Of a DNA stretch of 64,000 nucleotides, positions 1-9,404 are shown piece by piece; position 1 is the stretch's first letter; each line of letters starts with the position of its first letter. The DNA is from Halapricum desulfuricans (GTDB lineage Archaea; Halobacteriota; Halobacteria; Halobacteriales; Haloarculaceae), in the NCBI RefSeq assembly GCF_017094465.1, contig NZ_CP064791.1, forward strand, positions 2,046,001 to 2,110,000, read 5' to 3'. Made by a program: the position numbers and the translations under genes. The notes under the pieces were generated by a model. That model saw only the letters and a list, made by a program, of their open reading frames with translations, did not search any database and was not told the origin of the DNA.

Positions 1-1
1 C

Positions 2-223
2 GAACGCAACAGCAGTCCGAGTACGCACATGACGCTGACCTGGGGCCATCTCCATCTCAGCGAGCAACGGGACGTGCTGGGAGACGACGCGTGGGAGTAC
101 GGCCTGACGGAGAAGACCCGCCGGGAGCTACGAACGTTCATCGGGTACGCGCACAATCAGGGGTTGATCCCCCGGAAATACGACATCGCCGAACTCTTCG
201 CCGAGGAGATGCTCGATCTGTAA
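2..223 (+). CDS. 4,5-dihydroxyphthalate decarboxylase-like protein, C-terminal part
   Basis: Only the last 73 residues are in the window; the frame is open from base 2 and the true start lies upstream. The segment closely matches the C-terminus of the complete paralogue at 3555-4550: both carry a TWGHLHL/TWAHLHL block, a WEYGL block and a GYAH-QGLIP block. That paralogue resembles 4,5-dihydroxyphthalate decarboxylase (Pht5 family), which has a periplasmic-binding-protein type 2 fold. It lies tail to tail with the ABC permease at 314-2095. The family assignment rests on the paralogue; the substrate is unknown. Confidence 0.75.
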   Translation, partial: ERNSSPSTHMTLTWGHLHLSEQRDVLGDDAWEYGLTEKTRRELRTFIGYAHNQGLIPRKYDIAELFAEEMLDL

Positions 224-313
224 GCAGTACGACGGAATTTAGGTGCGGTCGGGACTGGTAGATTCCGGACCGATATTCGACATAACGGCGTTCTGGTCGC
301 CCTATGCAGGCGT

Positions 314-2095
314 TCATCGCAACTGATAGAACCGGAGCCCGGAGAATCGGAGCACGACGATGGTGACGAACATCAGCCCCACGAAGACGACGGAGATGGC
401 GGACACGAACTCCAGATCAGCGTAATTTCGCCACTGCAGGAAGATGACGACCGAGACAGTTTCAGTTCCGCGAGTGTAGGTCATAATCGGGATCGTGAGC
501 AGCCGGAAGATGTGGATGAAGAGATAGAAGAGGATGACGCCGATGGTCGTCCGAAACAGCGGCAGGAAGACTTCACGGATCTGCTGGAACCAACTCGCAC
601 CGTGTATTCGGGCAGATTCTTCCAGTTCGTGGTGTATTTGGACGATATTCCCGACAGCGATTCGCGAAGTGACTGGGAGGAAGACGACGACACTGCCGAG
701 CATGATGATCCACAGCGTCCCGTAGATGTCCAGGAGGGGGTGTATCTTCCCGAGCCAGAGATACGTGAAGACGACCGCGGCCCCGAGGATGATGCTCGGG
801 ATCGCAAGCGGCGCCAGCGAGAGGAAATCGACGAAGCCCCGGAACCGATACTCGGTCCGCTCGGTGTAGTACGCCAGGAACGTGACCAGTATCGTGCCCA
901 GGATAGCGCCGCCGATGCCGATGACGAGACTGTTCGTGAACGCCCGCCGGACGAGTTCGGAGCCGAACACCTCGGCGTAGTGTGACAGGGTGAGGGCGCT
1001 CAGATCGACGTGACCGACCCACACGTCGTGCAGCGAGGCGAGGGCCATAACACCGAGCGGGAGGATCCAGAAGACGAACAACACACACCAGAGCGCCCCG
1101 GCGATCGGCCATCGCCAGTTCCCGAGGTCCCACTGTCTGGTCTGGTAGCCCTCTCCGCTGATCGTCATGAACGCCTCCGTTCGAGCGGTGACCTTCCGGT
1201 AGTACCAGACCAGTACGACCGTCACGGCGAGTAGACTCATGGACAGGGCAGCAGCCCCGCCGTACTGGGGCGGGACAGTGCCGGTGATCGACAGCCAGAT
1301 CTTGGTCGCGTAGACGTGGAACTGTTCGGGGGCCCCGAGGATCGCGACGACCGCGAACTCCCCGAGGCTGATGATGAACGTGAGCAAGACGGCCGAGAGG
1401 ATGGCCGGCTTGATCAGCGGAAACGTCACCGATCGGAGCGTCTGGAGTGGGCTGGCACCGTAGATCCGTGCGATCTCCTCGTAGGTCGCGTCCATGTCCT
1501 GCAACGCGGGCACGGTCAGCAAGTAGAAGGTCGTCGTCGAGTTGATCCCGACGATGAGGACGATCCAGTGGGGTGTGTAGATGTTGAACGGCGGGGAGTG
1601 CAACCCGAACAGATCCATGAGCGTGGTCGTCACCAGCCCGCTGTGTGGACCGAAGGTGACGATGTACATCATCGCGAACATGAAACTCGGAATGGCGTAG
1701 GGAGAGAGGATGACCAGTTCCATCCAGCCTTTCGTCGGGACGTTCGTGCGGGCCATGAGCCATGCGAACATGAGACCGAAGAACCCGGCGATACAGGTGA
1801 CGCCGAGACCGACCAGAACGGAGTTCAGAAAGAGACGGTACGTCTCGATCGATGAGTAGACTGCCTGGTAGTTCCGGAGCGTGAACGACGCATCGAACTG
1901 GCCGGGCCACCCGGACCAGACGCTCGTCCAGACCAGAAACACGACCGGCGACAGGACGAGAAAACCGACGAGACCGACGCCGACACCCAGTAGCAGCCGT
2001 TTCGTCGTGATCGTGGGGAGCCGATCGAAAAGCCGTATCCGCGGCCAGTCGTGGCGGTCACGCAGCGTCTGTTTGATCAGGTCTGAAACGGACAT
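314..2095 (-). CDS. ABC transporter permease, iron/thiamine type, two fused transport domains
   Basis: A 593-residue integral membrane protein with about 12 hydrophobic helices in two similar halves, each a binding-protein-dependent transport (BPD_transp_1) unit. Each half has an EAA-like loop that contacts the ATPase: one reads EEIARIYGASPLQTL, the other LEESARIHGASWFQQI. Two fused permease units are typical of FbpB (Fe3+), ThiP (thiamine) and related transporters. It lies 48 bases downstream of the substrate-binding lipoprotein gene on the same strand, so the two probably form an operon. The ATPase is at 4553-5692. Substrate cannot be read from the permease. Confidence 0.9.
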   Translation of the reverse strand: MSVSDLIKQTLRDRHDWPRIRLFDRLPTITTKRLLLGVGVGLVGFLVLSPVVFLVWTSVWSGWPGQFDASFTLRNYQAVYSSIETYRLFLNSVLVGLGVTCIAGFFGLMFAWLMARTNVPTKGWMELVILSPYAIPSFMFAMMYIVTFGPHSGLVTTTLMDLFGLHSPPFNIYTPHWIVLIVGINSTTTFYLLTVPALQDMDATYEEIARIYGASPLQTLRSVTFPLIKPAILSAVLLTFIISLGEFAVVAILGAPEQFHVYATKIWLSITGTVPPQYGGAAALSMSLLAVTVVLVWYYRKVTARTEAFMTISGEGYQTRQWDLGNWRWPIAGALWCVLFVFWILPLGVMALASLHDVWVGHVDLSALTLSHYAEVFGSELVRRAFTNSLVIGIGGAILGTILVTFLAYYTERTEYRFRGFVDFLSLAPLAIPSIILGAAVVFTYLWLGKIHPLLDIYGTLWIIMLGSVVVFLPVTSRIAVGNIVQIHHELEESARIHGASWFQQIREVFLPLFRTTIGVILFYLFIHIFRLLTIPIMTYTRGTETVSVVIFLQWRNYADLEFVSAISVVFVGLMFVTIVVLRFSGLRFYQLR

Positions 2096-2143
2096 GGATG
2101 GCCTTGTTCGCGTGTGTAGGTGTGGAAAGGTGACGAGCTGACG

Positions 2144-3364
2144 TTATAGATCCGTTTCGGGCTGGCCGAGTACCTCCTGATACACGCTCTCGGAGAGGCT
2201 CTTGTACTCGCTTTCCTCCTCGAACCCGATAAGCGAAACGGAGGTGTCCAGCGTTCGCTCGGTGTAGCTGTCGAGGCCGAGCCCCGAATAATCCACGTCG
2301 AGCCGGCCGGGCCCGAACTCGCCGACATCCTGGGCGATCCGTTTCTGCACCCAGCCCTCCATCAGGACGCTGATGAAAAAGCGCGCCGTCCACGGATGGG
2401 GGGCGTCGACGTATTCGCTCACGATGCCGGAGCTGAGGAACATCGGCACCGGATCGGGGAAGTGAACCTCGGCGTTCAGCTCGTCGACGAAGCGACGGAG
2501 CACCCAGGGGTAGTTGTGGTGCATCAGCGGCGCAGTGCCCTGTCCGAGGAACCGCGCACCGGGCGTGTGCGAGGAGACGATCCGCAGGTCGAGGTGGTCG
2601 ACCTGGGCCTGGAACCACTCTGCGGGTTCCATCCCCCTCTGCTGGGCGTGATGGGAGACGATCCAGCCGAACCGCTTGAGGTTCGGTGACTGGGGGAAGA
2701 TGACCGGAGTCCCCTCGTACTGGTCTTCGAAGAGGTCGTTCCAGGAGTTCGGCACGTCGAGTCCCCGGTTGTCGAGTTCGACGGGATTGATACCGATCGC
2801 GACCGACGGACCACCGTTCAGCGCCGACGCGAACCACTGGGTCGCGTACTCGGAGACGTCCGAATCGTCCGCGAACCAGTAGTTTTCGTCGTGGGTCGGC
2901 TCGATCAGCCGCTCCCGGAGATCCTCGTCGCTATATATTTCATCACCTTGACTGATGATGTCAACGCTGGGTTCGCCGGACTGGTGTTCCTGCAGGATCC
3001 GATTCGAGATCTGGCCGCCTTTGCCGGCGACGCCGTCGATCTCGAACCACGGATACTCCTCAGCGATCACCTCGCCGATCTGACTCCACGGTTTGAAACT
3101 CCCGGTCCCGGCGTACACGACGACTTTCCCGCTCTCGTCGGTTCGGGCTTTCTCGGCCAGTTCCTCCGTCGTCCACGGTGGTTCCGGTCCCTGTTCGCTG
3201 TCGTCGGAACCACTGCCGAACACGCCGGCACAGCCACTGAGTGCGGCCATCGCGGTTCCACTCGCTGCCAATAGGTGCCGCCGCGACGCTCGGGGCGGCG
3301 TTCGAGTGCCATCCGATATCTGCCGCAGTTTGCGATCAGACGGAGAATCCGAATTCGGAACCAT
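2144..3364 (-). CDS. ABC transporter substrate-binding lipoprotein (Tat-exported)
   Basis: A 406-residue extracellular binding protein. The N-terminus has a twin-arginine motif (SRRHLLAASG) followed by a lipobox-like LSGC, so it is probably exported folded by Tat and anchored by a lipidated cysteine, as usual in haloarchaea. The mature part has features of type 2 periplasmic-binding proteins of the iron/thiamine/putrescine group (VVVYAGTGSFKPW near residue 100, then KGGQISNRIL). AT-rich sequence with a gatatatc element lies about 35-45 bases upstream, in the 190-base region shared with the divergent gene at 3555. Ligand unknown; association with dihydroxyphthalate-decarboxylase-like genes suggests an aromatic acid or pyrimidine precursor rather than iron, but this is inference. 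Confidence 0.88.
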   Translation of the reverse strand: MVPNSDSPSDRKLRQISDGTRTPPRASRRHLLAASGTAMAALSGCAGVFGSGSDDSEQGPEPPWTTEELAEKARTDESGKVVVYAGTGSFKPWSQIGEVIAEEYPWFEIDGVAGKGGQISNRILQEHQSGEPSVDIISQGDEIYSDEDLRERLIEPTHDENYWFADDSDVSEYATQWFASALNGGPSVAIGINPVELDNRGLDVPNSWNDLFEDQYEGTPVIFPQSPNLKRFGWIVSHHAQQRGMEPAEWFQAQVDHLDLRIVSSHTPGARFLGQGTAPLMHHNYPWVLRRFVDELNAEVHFPDPVPMFLSSGIVSEYVDAPHPWTARFFISVLMEGWVQKRIAQDVGEFGPGRLDVDYSGLGLDSYTERTLDTSVSLIGFEEESEYKSLSESVYQEVLGQPETDL

Positions 3365-3522
3365 TCAATACAAACGGAGTACGCGATCCAGATAGTGATA
3401 TATCTTCATATGTTCTCTTTTCTTATATATTGTCATAGGACACCAATTGGCAAGGCGAGAATTACCCCAGCAACGCGGGTACGACCGAAATGAGCGCCGA
3501 GATCGATCGCTCGATTGGCAGG

Positions 3523-3530
3523 CTTATATG
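3523..3530 (+). promoter_or_regulatory. TATA element for the dihydroxyphthalate-decarboxylase-like gene
   Basis: The element cttatatg ends 25 bases before the ATG at 3555. This is the spacing of a leaderless haloarchaeal transcript, and it decides the start in favour of 3555 over the in-frame codons further upstream. Confidence 0.55.
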
Positions 3531-3554
3531 TTCTCCGCGACGCGACATCGGAAC

Positions 3555-4550
3555 ATGTCGATCGAGCTGACGCTGAGTTGCGATAACAGCGATCTCAACA
3601 GGGCGTTGCTGAACGGCGAAGTCGAACCGCGGGGGATCGATCTGACGACCACCGTCACGTATCCGCCGCGGCGTCACCGGCGGTTCTTCAGACAACAGGA
3701 GTTCGACATCTGTGAGGTCTGTCTGGCCTCGTACGTGTCCTCGCGGACGAACCCGGAAGCGTATCCGTTCACGGCGATCCCGGTGTTTCCGAGCCGGAAG
3801 TTCAGACACTCTTTCTTCTACAAGCACGCGGACGCGGACGTCGACGGCCCTGCCGATCTGGCGGGCAAGTCGGTCGGTGTGCAGTCCTGGCAAACCGCCG
3901 CGAACGTCTGGATGCGCGGGATCGCACAGGAGCGATACGGGCTCGATCTGGAAACCGTCGACTGGTATCGCCGCCGCGAGGACGACGTCCCGGTTGAGCT
4001 CCCCGAACGTTTCGATATCGACCCGGTGCCGGGCTCGCAGGGCGGCGACGCGATCGAGGAGCCCCGCGACATGAAAGCACTGCTCTTCGAGGGGGAACTC
4101 GACGCAGTCATGGACCCGTCCGGGTCGCTGTTCCGTGCCGTGGCCGCCGCGGACGAAGTCGAGTTCATGTTCGACGACCCGATCGCGACCGAGCGTCAGT
4201 ATTACACGGATACGGGTATCCATCCCCCGATGCACACGGTCGCCATCCGGGACGAGATCCTCGAGGAAAACCCCTGGGTGGCCGTCAGCGTCTACGACGC
4301 GTTCCGTGAAGCGCGCGATCGTGCGCTGGAGTGGAACACACGCCCGAGTTACAACATGTCACTGACGTGGGCACACCTCCACTTGCTGGAGCAAAACGAA
4401 CTCATCGGGGATCGCGCCTGGGAGTACGGGCTCTCGGAGGCGACGCGCCGGGAACTCGAAACGTTCGTCGGCTACGCGCACGACCAAGGACTGATCCCGA
4501 GCGAATACGCGCCCGAAACACTATTCGTCGATTCGACCCTCGACGTATAG
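3555..4550 (+). CDS. 4,5-dihydroxyphthalate decarboxylase-like protein (PBP2-like fold)
   Basis: A 331-residue protein beginning MSIELTLSCD; the start is set by the TATA element 25 bases upstream, although the frame is open further 5'. It resembles 4,5-dihydroxyphthalate decarboxylase of phthalate degradation, a family with a periplasmic-binding-protein fold: an N-terminal receptor-like strand, then DICEVCLASY, FPSRKFRHSF and a GVQSWQTAANVW block. No signal peptide is visible, so it should be cytoplasmic. It is a paralogue of the partial gene at 2-223; the pair brackets the ABC permease and binding protein. It ends 2 bases from the stop of the convergent ATPase gene. Catalysis is not proven; a ligand-binding role is also possible. 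Confidence 0.78.
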   Translation: MSIELTLSCDNSDLNRALLNGEVEPRGIDLTTTVTYPPRRHRRFFRQQEFDICEVCLASYVSSRTNPEAYPFTAIPVFPSRKFRHSFFYKHADADVDGPADLAGKSVGVQSWQTAANVWMRGIAQERYGLDLETVDWYRRREDDVPVELPERFDIDPVPGSQGGDAIEEPRDMKALLFEGELDAVMDPSGSLFRAVAAADEVEFMFDDPIATERQYYTDTGIHPPMHTVAIRDEILEENPWVAVSVYDAFREARDRALEWNTRPSYNMSLTWAHLHLLEQNELIGDRAWEYGLSEATRRELETFVGYAHDQGLIPSEYAPETLFVDSTLDV

Positions 4551-4552
4551 AG

Positions 4553-5692
4553 TCAAGCGTCGTCGACCGACGGGGCATCGGGCTGCCCGCGACCGCTGTA
4601 TACCTGCACCGACCCGAGGTCGAACTGAACGGGGACGTCCCCGCCCCGCGACAGGTCGTGGTGAGTCTCGGAGCGCACGACGATCTCGGTATCGGCGTCG
4701 TCGATAGCGATCGTCGTCTCGTATAGCTCCCCCAGGATGCCCTCCGTGACGACAGTACCGTGTGCCTCAAAGTGTGCCCCGGCGTCCGTCCGATCCGCTG
4801 TGACGGTAACGTCCGTCGGTCTGAGGAAACACTGAACGGGTCCGTTCGGGATCGATTCCGGGACAACGTCTACGTCCGCAAGCGGGAACACGCCGAACGG
4901 GACCTCGATCAGCCGCTCGCCGTCAACCTCGGTGAGTTCGCCGTCGAAGCGGTTCCAGCCCCCGAGGAACTGGCGAGTGAAGGGGGACTCCGGATTTCGC
5001 GACAGGGTCGACGGATCGCCCCGTTCGACGATCTCACCGTCGTTCATGATCAGGACGCGGTCGGCCAGATAGAACGCCTCCTCCTGGTCGTGGGTGACGT
5101 ACAGCACGCTGACGCCGACTTCGTGCTGGAGCTTCTGGAGTTCGTCCCGCATGCTCGTCCGCAGGTTCTTATCCAGGTTACTCAGCGGTTCGTCCAGCAA
5201 CAGGAGATCGGGGTCGTGCACGAGCGCGCGAGCCAGTGCCGCGCGCTGTTGCTGGCCCCCGCTCAAATTCGTCGCGGGTTCGTCCTTCAGATGGGCGATC
5301 TCGACCAGTTCGAGGAGTTCGGTCACGCGGTGCTCGTAGTCCGACTCCGGGAACGGATTGTCGGTGTACTTGAGCGGGAAGACGACGTTCTCGTAGACCG
5401 TCTTGTGCGGCCAGATGGCGTAGTTCTGGTACACCATCCCGACGTGTCTCTCCTCCGGTGGTTTCGATACGTCGCCGCTTTCGACGACGTCACCGTCGAT
5501 CGAGATCGTGCCCTCGTCCGGGGTCTCGACGCCCGCGATACACCGCAGCGTCGTCGTTTTCCCACAGCCGCTCGGACCTAACAGGGCGACGATCTCGTCC
5601 GGCCGGACGCTGAAACTGACGTCCGAAAGGACCGGTTCGTCCCCGAATTGCTTGCCGAGGCCCGCCACGTCCATCTGCGTTGTGCCAGACAT
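4553..5692 (-). CDS. ABC transporter ATP-binding protein (FbpC/PotA type)
   Basis: A 379-residue ATPase of the iron/polyamine/sugar importer group. Walker A is GPSGCGKTT (residues 39-47), the Q-loop lies near residue 89 (VYQNYAIWP), the signature LSGGQ at 143-147, and Walker B LLLLDEP at 163-169, followed by the D-loop SNLD. The C-terminal ~130 residues look like a TOBE domain, the usual regulatory part of this subfamily. It is the evident partner of the permease (314-2095) and binding protein (2144-3364), although the decarboxylase-like gene lies between them on the other strand. Confidence 0.92.
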   Translation of the reverse strand: MSGTTQMDVAGLGKQFGDEPVLSDVSFSVRPDEIVALLGPSGCGKTTTLRCIAGVETPDEGTISIDGDVVESGDVSKPPEERHVGMVYQNYAIWPHKTVYENVVFPLKYTDNPFPESDYEHRVTELLELVEIAHLKDEPATNLSGGQQQRAALARALVHDPDLLLLDEPLSNLDKNLRTSMRDELQKLQHEVGVSVLYVTHDQEEAFYLADRVLIMNDGEIVERGDPSTLSRNPESPFTRQFLGGWNRFDGELTEVDGERLIEVPFGVFPLADVDVVPESIPNGPVQCFLRPTDVTVTADRTDAGAHFEAHGTVVTEGILGELYETTIAIDDADTEIVVRSETHHDLSRGGDVPVQFDLGSVQVYSGRGQPDAPSVDDA

Positions 5693-5865
5693 CTGTGGAT
5701 CAGTGGCTCACTTCCGGGTGGTCCTGTCCCCAGACCTATTACGATTTCGAACGGTGGGACAACAGGCAGATCCGAAGAGGGGAACTCGGCCGGGCGGCTG
5801 TACGTCCGCCCCGCATCGACGGCCTGATAACGGGCGGCCGTGACGGGAGATCGACGGCGCCCGTC

Positions 5866-7242
5866 TCACGAGCCGTCGACGGCTGACCGTTCTTCAATCA
5901 TGGCCGCCGCCGTGTCGGCCCAGTTGCCCCGGACGAACCCGGCAGCGACGACACCGGCCCAGCAGGCGAACGACAGTCCCAGCCCGACGTAGGCCCCCAC
6001 GACCTGGTAGCCGGCGACGATACTCAGGGCGAACGAGACACCCAGGAGGAACACGGTCGAACCGAGAAACCGGGCGTAAAACGGCGTCCGCGTATCGCCG
6101 GCGCCGCGGAGGGCCCCGGAGAGCGGGTAGAACACGGCCATGAACACGACGGAAACGGCGAAGACCCGCGTGAACGACACGGCGTATCCGACCACTTCCG
6201 GATCCTGTTCGAAGAGGGAGACGAGCCGTCGAGCGCCGACGAACAGGATGGCCGCGACCGCCCCGAGGACGACGAGGCTGAGAGACAGGATGGCCCGCGC
6301 CTCGCGGCGCGCTCGAGTCGGCTTCCCCTCCCCGAGCGTCTGCCCGACGATGATGCTGGTGACGGTCGTCAGCGCGCGGGAGAACGGGGCGGCGAGCTGT
6401 TGATAGATGCGCCGTCCGACGTGATACGCCGCGTTCGGTGCCGTGCCGAAGGCCAACAGGATGGCGTTGAACGGGAAACGAGCGAGTGACGTGCTCATCC
6501 CTTCGGCGAAGTTCGGGAGACTCACGGCGATCAACTGCCGTGCGATAGTAGCGTCGCGCGACCACACCAGGGAGATGTCGTTTCGGGCATACGCGAGAAC
6601 GCCGACGACCGAGATCGCCTCGGCGGTTCTGCTGGTGAACGTGGCGATTCCGACGCCGACGATGCCGAGTGCCGGTGCGATCCAGAGACCGAGACCGAGA
6701 GTCAGTGTCAGGAGGATGTTGAGCACGCTCGCAGCGCTGTTGAGGACCATCGGCGTCTGCGTGTCGCCCGTTCCCTGCAGAGAACGGATCCCGACGAGGC
6801 CGACGATACGCATCGGTGCGGCGGCGAAGATGATGAACAGGTATCGTCCGCCGGTACGGACGACTTCAGCGTTGGCTCCGAGAACGCCGATGAGGGGACG
6901 ACTGAACAGATATCCGACGACGACGAGTGGGATGCCACAGAGGAACCCCAAAACGAGAGCCTGGGAGATGACTCTGTTCCGGCTTACAGTGGCTCCGCGA
7001 CCGGTGTCCTGGCTCGAAAGCGCAATCGCCCCGGTGCCAAAGCTCAACCCGACCCGGAGCGGGAACTGGGCGTAGAGATCAGCGATGCCGACAGCGGCGA
7101 TCGCGGCGGGCGAGAACAGGCCCGTGACGAAGATGTCGACCGTTCGCATCAAAGTGTTGAAAAATTGTTGAACGGCGATCGGCCACCCGAGAGACGCCGC
7201 TCGCCGCCAGATGCGCCTCGTCTGCTCAGCGACGCGAACCAT
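5866..7242 (-). CDS. MATE family multidrug/cation antiporter
   Basis: A 458-residue protein with about 12 hydrophobic helices in two pseudo-symmetric halves. The repeated block RSLQGTGDTQTPM (first half) and GALRGAGDTRTPF (second half) is the hallmark of MATE exporters, which expel cationic compounds using Na+ or H+ gradients. A gattttta element about 30 bases before the ATG fits a near-leaderless transcript. A second MATE gene is at 45238-46689. Substrate unknown. Confidence 0.9.
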   Translation of the reverse strand: MVRVAEQTRRIWRRAASLGWPIAVQQFFNTLMRTVDIFVTGLFSPAAIAAVGIADLYAQFPLRVGLSFGTGAIALSSQDTGRGATVSRNRVISQALVLGFLCGIPLVVVGYLFSRPLIGVLGANAEVVRTGGRYLFIIFAAAPMRIVGLVGIRSLQGTGDTQTPMVLNSAASVLNILLTLTLGLGLWIAPALGIVGVGIATFTSRTAEAISVVGVLAYARNDISLVWSRDATIARQLIAVSLPNFAEGMSTSLARFPFNAILLAFGTAPNAAYHVGRRIYQQLAAPFSRALTTVTSIIVGQTLGEGKPTRARREARAILSLSLVVLGAVAAILFVGARRLVSLFEQDPEVVGYAVSFTRVFAVSVVFMAVFYPLSGALRGAGDTRTPFYARFLGSTVFLLGVSFALSIVAGYQVVGAYVGLGLSFACWAGVVAAGFVRGNWADTAAAMIEERSAVDGS

Positions 7243-7377
7243 TCACGGGAGGAACTGTGAAGTCGACCGGTAAAAATCACGGTGGAAACAGGGGCAGGCT
7301 CAGCCGAATACGGTATGCGGAAATCGGCGTGGCGTCCCGGTGGAAGCCTCTGTGTCTCCCGCGTGATTGCTTGCCGC

Positions 7378-8082
7378 TCAGCCCCGTATCGAGCCGCTGA
7401 CCGCGACGAACAGCGCCATCGCAATCGAGCCGAGGAGGACGAGCCAGCCGCTCGCGACGAGAAGGCGTTCGGTGACAGCCGGAAACCGCTCGACGGTCGA
7501 AACAAAGATCCGCACGTCGAGGACGACCACCACCAGCGCGCCGACCACGTCGAAGACGAGATCTAGACCCGTGTCTTCCCAGCCGTAGTAGACGAGCACC
7601 GGCTCGATGTCGTACCAGTCACCGATCTCGCGTGCGACGAGTTCGATCAGTTCCCAGAAGACCCCGATCACGAGCGTGCACACGACCGTCAACGCGCCGA
7701 CTCCCCCCGGCCACGGCGTGTGCTCGGTGAGAGACGGGACCGTGACGACAAAGGCGGCGTAGAGCAGGGCCGCGACGAGTGCTGCCGAGACAGTGTGTGT
7801 GAGGTGATCCCACCACCACGTCGAGTCGTACGGCCCGAGCATCCCCAGCGAGTGTAGAAACCCGGCGACGCCGAGCCAGAGCGCAAGCGACGGATCAAAG
7901 GCGAGCGCCTGGCCTGACCCCGTCCGCACGACAGCGTCGAGGGCAGTCGGAAGCAATGCGAGGACGAGCGAACCGAAGGCATTGACCGCGGCCGCGACGT
8001 TCCGACGACGGACGGCGACGACCAACAGGCCGAGGATCGCACCCTGAAAAAGCAGTATACTGATAACCAACAGATCGATCAC
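7378..8082 (-). CDS. integral membrane protein, DUF2238/YjdF-like
   Basis: A 234-residue protein with about seven hydrophobic segments and a GTG start. It has the conserved polar motifs of the DUF2238 (YjdF-like) group inside its membrane helices: WWDHLTHT near residue 90, FWELIELVAREIGDWY near residue 145, and a following DTGLDLVFDVVGA. Biochemical role unknown. It stands alone between the MATE gene and the DUF457-like gene, all on the minus strand. Confidence 0.7.
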   Translation of the reverse strand: MIDLLVISILLFQGAILGLLVVAVRRRNVAAAVNAFGSLVLALLPTALDAVVRTGSGQALAFDPSLALWLGVAGFLHSLGMLGPYDSTWWWDHLTHTVSAALVAALLYAAFVVTVPSLTEHTPWPGGVGALTVVCTLVIGVFWELIELVAREIGDWYDIEPVLVYYGWEDTGLDLVFDVVGALVVVVLDVRIFVSTVERFPAVTERLLVASGWLVLLGSIAMALFVAVSGSIRG

Positions 8083-8197
8083 AATGTCTCAGTCCGTACC
8101 TAGGTGGTGGAGGCGGCGGTACCAAGGTTCTTTGGTCAGCCGGAGCGACGACAGCCGAGAGTGGCGCGTCGGGACGGGGCGACAGGCGCTTACTCCG

Positions 8198-8842
8198 TCA
8201 ATCAGAGAGATCCGAAGCGACGAGATTCGGGCCGCAATACCGCGGGGGGATAGACGAACGCACGGGCTCGGGCAGCCACGGTCCGACAACCGTCAGGACG
8301 GTGATGGCGAGCGTCGGCAGGTACCGACGGACGGCCGTGTACACGCTCGCGACGGTCAGGGCCGCGATCACCGTCCAGCGGAACGACCCCTCGAGCGCCA
8401 CCAGCAGCGGGACGGCCAGCGCATACGAAAGCAGGAGGTCCCCGGGCGAGCCGTCGTAACTGATCCACCGCCGGGGCGTGATCCACCGCTTCCGGTAGTG
8501 ATCGTAGACGGCACGCTCCGACGACCCTTCCCAGGGACGGAGTTCGAGGCCGCCTCCGAGCACGTCGGCGACGCTGTGGACGGCCGCTCCCATCAGGAAT
8601 ACGGCGGCAGAGACTGTCGCGACCGAGGGGGCGAGCCCTGCCACGAACAGCGACGGGACGGCCAGAGCGGAATAGTAAACCGGATAGTGGAGGGATTTCC
8701 GGTGGCCGACGTACATATCGAAGTCCGGGAAGCTCCCACCCAGTACTCCGGCGAGGAGGGCGACGCCGGCGAACTCCGGTGCGACGGAGAGCACCGGGAG
8801 CGCGAGCAGCATCCCCGCGAGCGCGTGGGTCGGGAGCATCAT
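8198..8842 (-). CDS. membrane-bound metal-dependent hydrolase-like protein (DUF457/YdjM)
   Basis: A 214-residue protein with about five or six hydrophobic segments. It carries the histidine/aspartate motifs of the DUF457 group: PTHALAG at the N-terminus, GSFPDFDMYVGHRKSLHY, then VHSVADVLGG. The frame is open to 8944, but the family begins right at the THxxxG motif, and a gatacattca element lies about 30 bases before 8842, so that start is preferred. Function is predicted, not demonstrated. A related protein is at 55737-56201. Confidence 0.7.
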   Translation of the reverse strand: MMLPTHALAGMLLALPVLSVAPEFAGVALLAGVLGGSFPDFDMYVGHRKSLHYPVYYSALAVPSLFVAGLAPSVATVSAAVFLMGAAVHSVADVLGGGLELRPWEGSSERAVYDHYRKRWITPRRWISYDGSPGDLLLSYALAVPLLVALEGSFRWTVIAALTVASVYTAVRRYLPTLAITVLTVVGPWLPEPVRSSIPPRYCGPNLVASDLSD

Positions 8843-9000
8843 TGTGTTGGACTGCATGGGACACGAGTTCATGAATGTATCGGTCATAGTCAGCGAGAAT
8901 CGGATCTCCTCCTCCGTAGCGACTATAGCCGCACTCTTCGGCATGTTCGACGTTAGTCGTCAGGAAACCGCCATCGAACGGGATCGATGGCTGGTGACAA

Positions 9001-9237
9001 TCACTCCGATTCCGGCTCGTCGGATAACAGACGCGACAAGACCGCCCAGAGGACGGCGAACAGTACGACGAACGCCGTCGCCCCCTGGAGAATCATCGTG
9101 AATCGGGATTTCGAGTCGGGGCTGCCGTCGGAAGTGATTTCGGTCTCGGTATCACCTTCCCAGTCCGTATCGATCGACTCGGGCCCGAACTGTGCATGTT
9201 CGAAATGCGGTTCGAATATGGTTATCTTGGAAACCAT
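9001..9237 (-). CDS. small tail-anchored membrane protein, hypothetical
   Basis: A 78-residue protein: an acidic soluble N-terminal part, then one hydrophobic helix (TMILQGATAFVVLFAVLWAV) close to the C-terminus and a short acidic tail. The start at 9237 is supported by an atctatatgt element (9261-9270) at leaderless spacing; the frame is open 12 codons further upstream, but those would overlap the promoter. No family recognised. Confidence 0.55.
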   Translation of the reverse strand: MVSKITIFEPHFEHAQFGPESIDTDWEGDTETEITSDGSPDSKSRFTMILQGATAFVVLFAVLWAVLSRLLSDEPESE

Positions 9238-9260
9238 ATGAGACACAACGATCGCGGAGT

Positions 9261-9270
9261 ACATATAGAT
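9261..9270 (-). promoter_or_regulatory. TATA element of the small membrane protein gene
   Basis: Read on the minus strand this is atctatatgt, centred about 28 bases before the ATG at 9237. It places the transcript start at or beside the start codon. Confidence 0.5.
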
Positions 9271-9404
9271 CAACTGTCACACCAGGCCAGTAGGAACAGG
9301 GGGAATGCTACGGGCGCGAGGGGCGCTCGTTCGATCGTCGAACGGATCGGCCTTTGTGGGGTGAGGAGGCTGAATTCGAAGGGTGTGAAATACACCAAAA
9401 GACA

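Noticed and set aside
3447-3554. Longer N-terminus for the dihydroxyphthalate-decarboxylase-like gene
   Set aside because: The extra 36 codons contain the TATA element and are not protein-like (Arg-rich).
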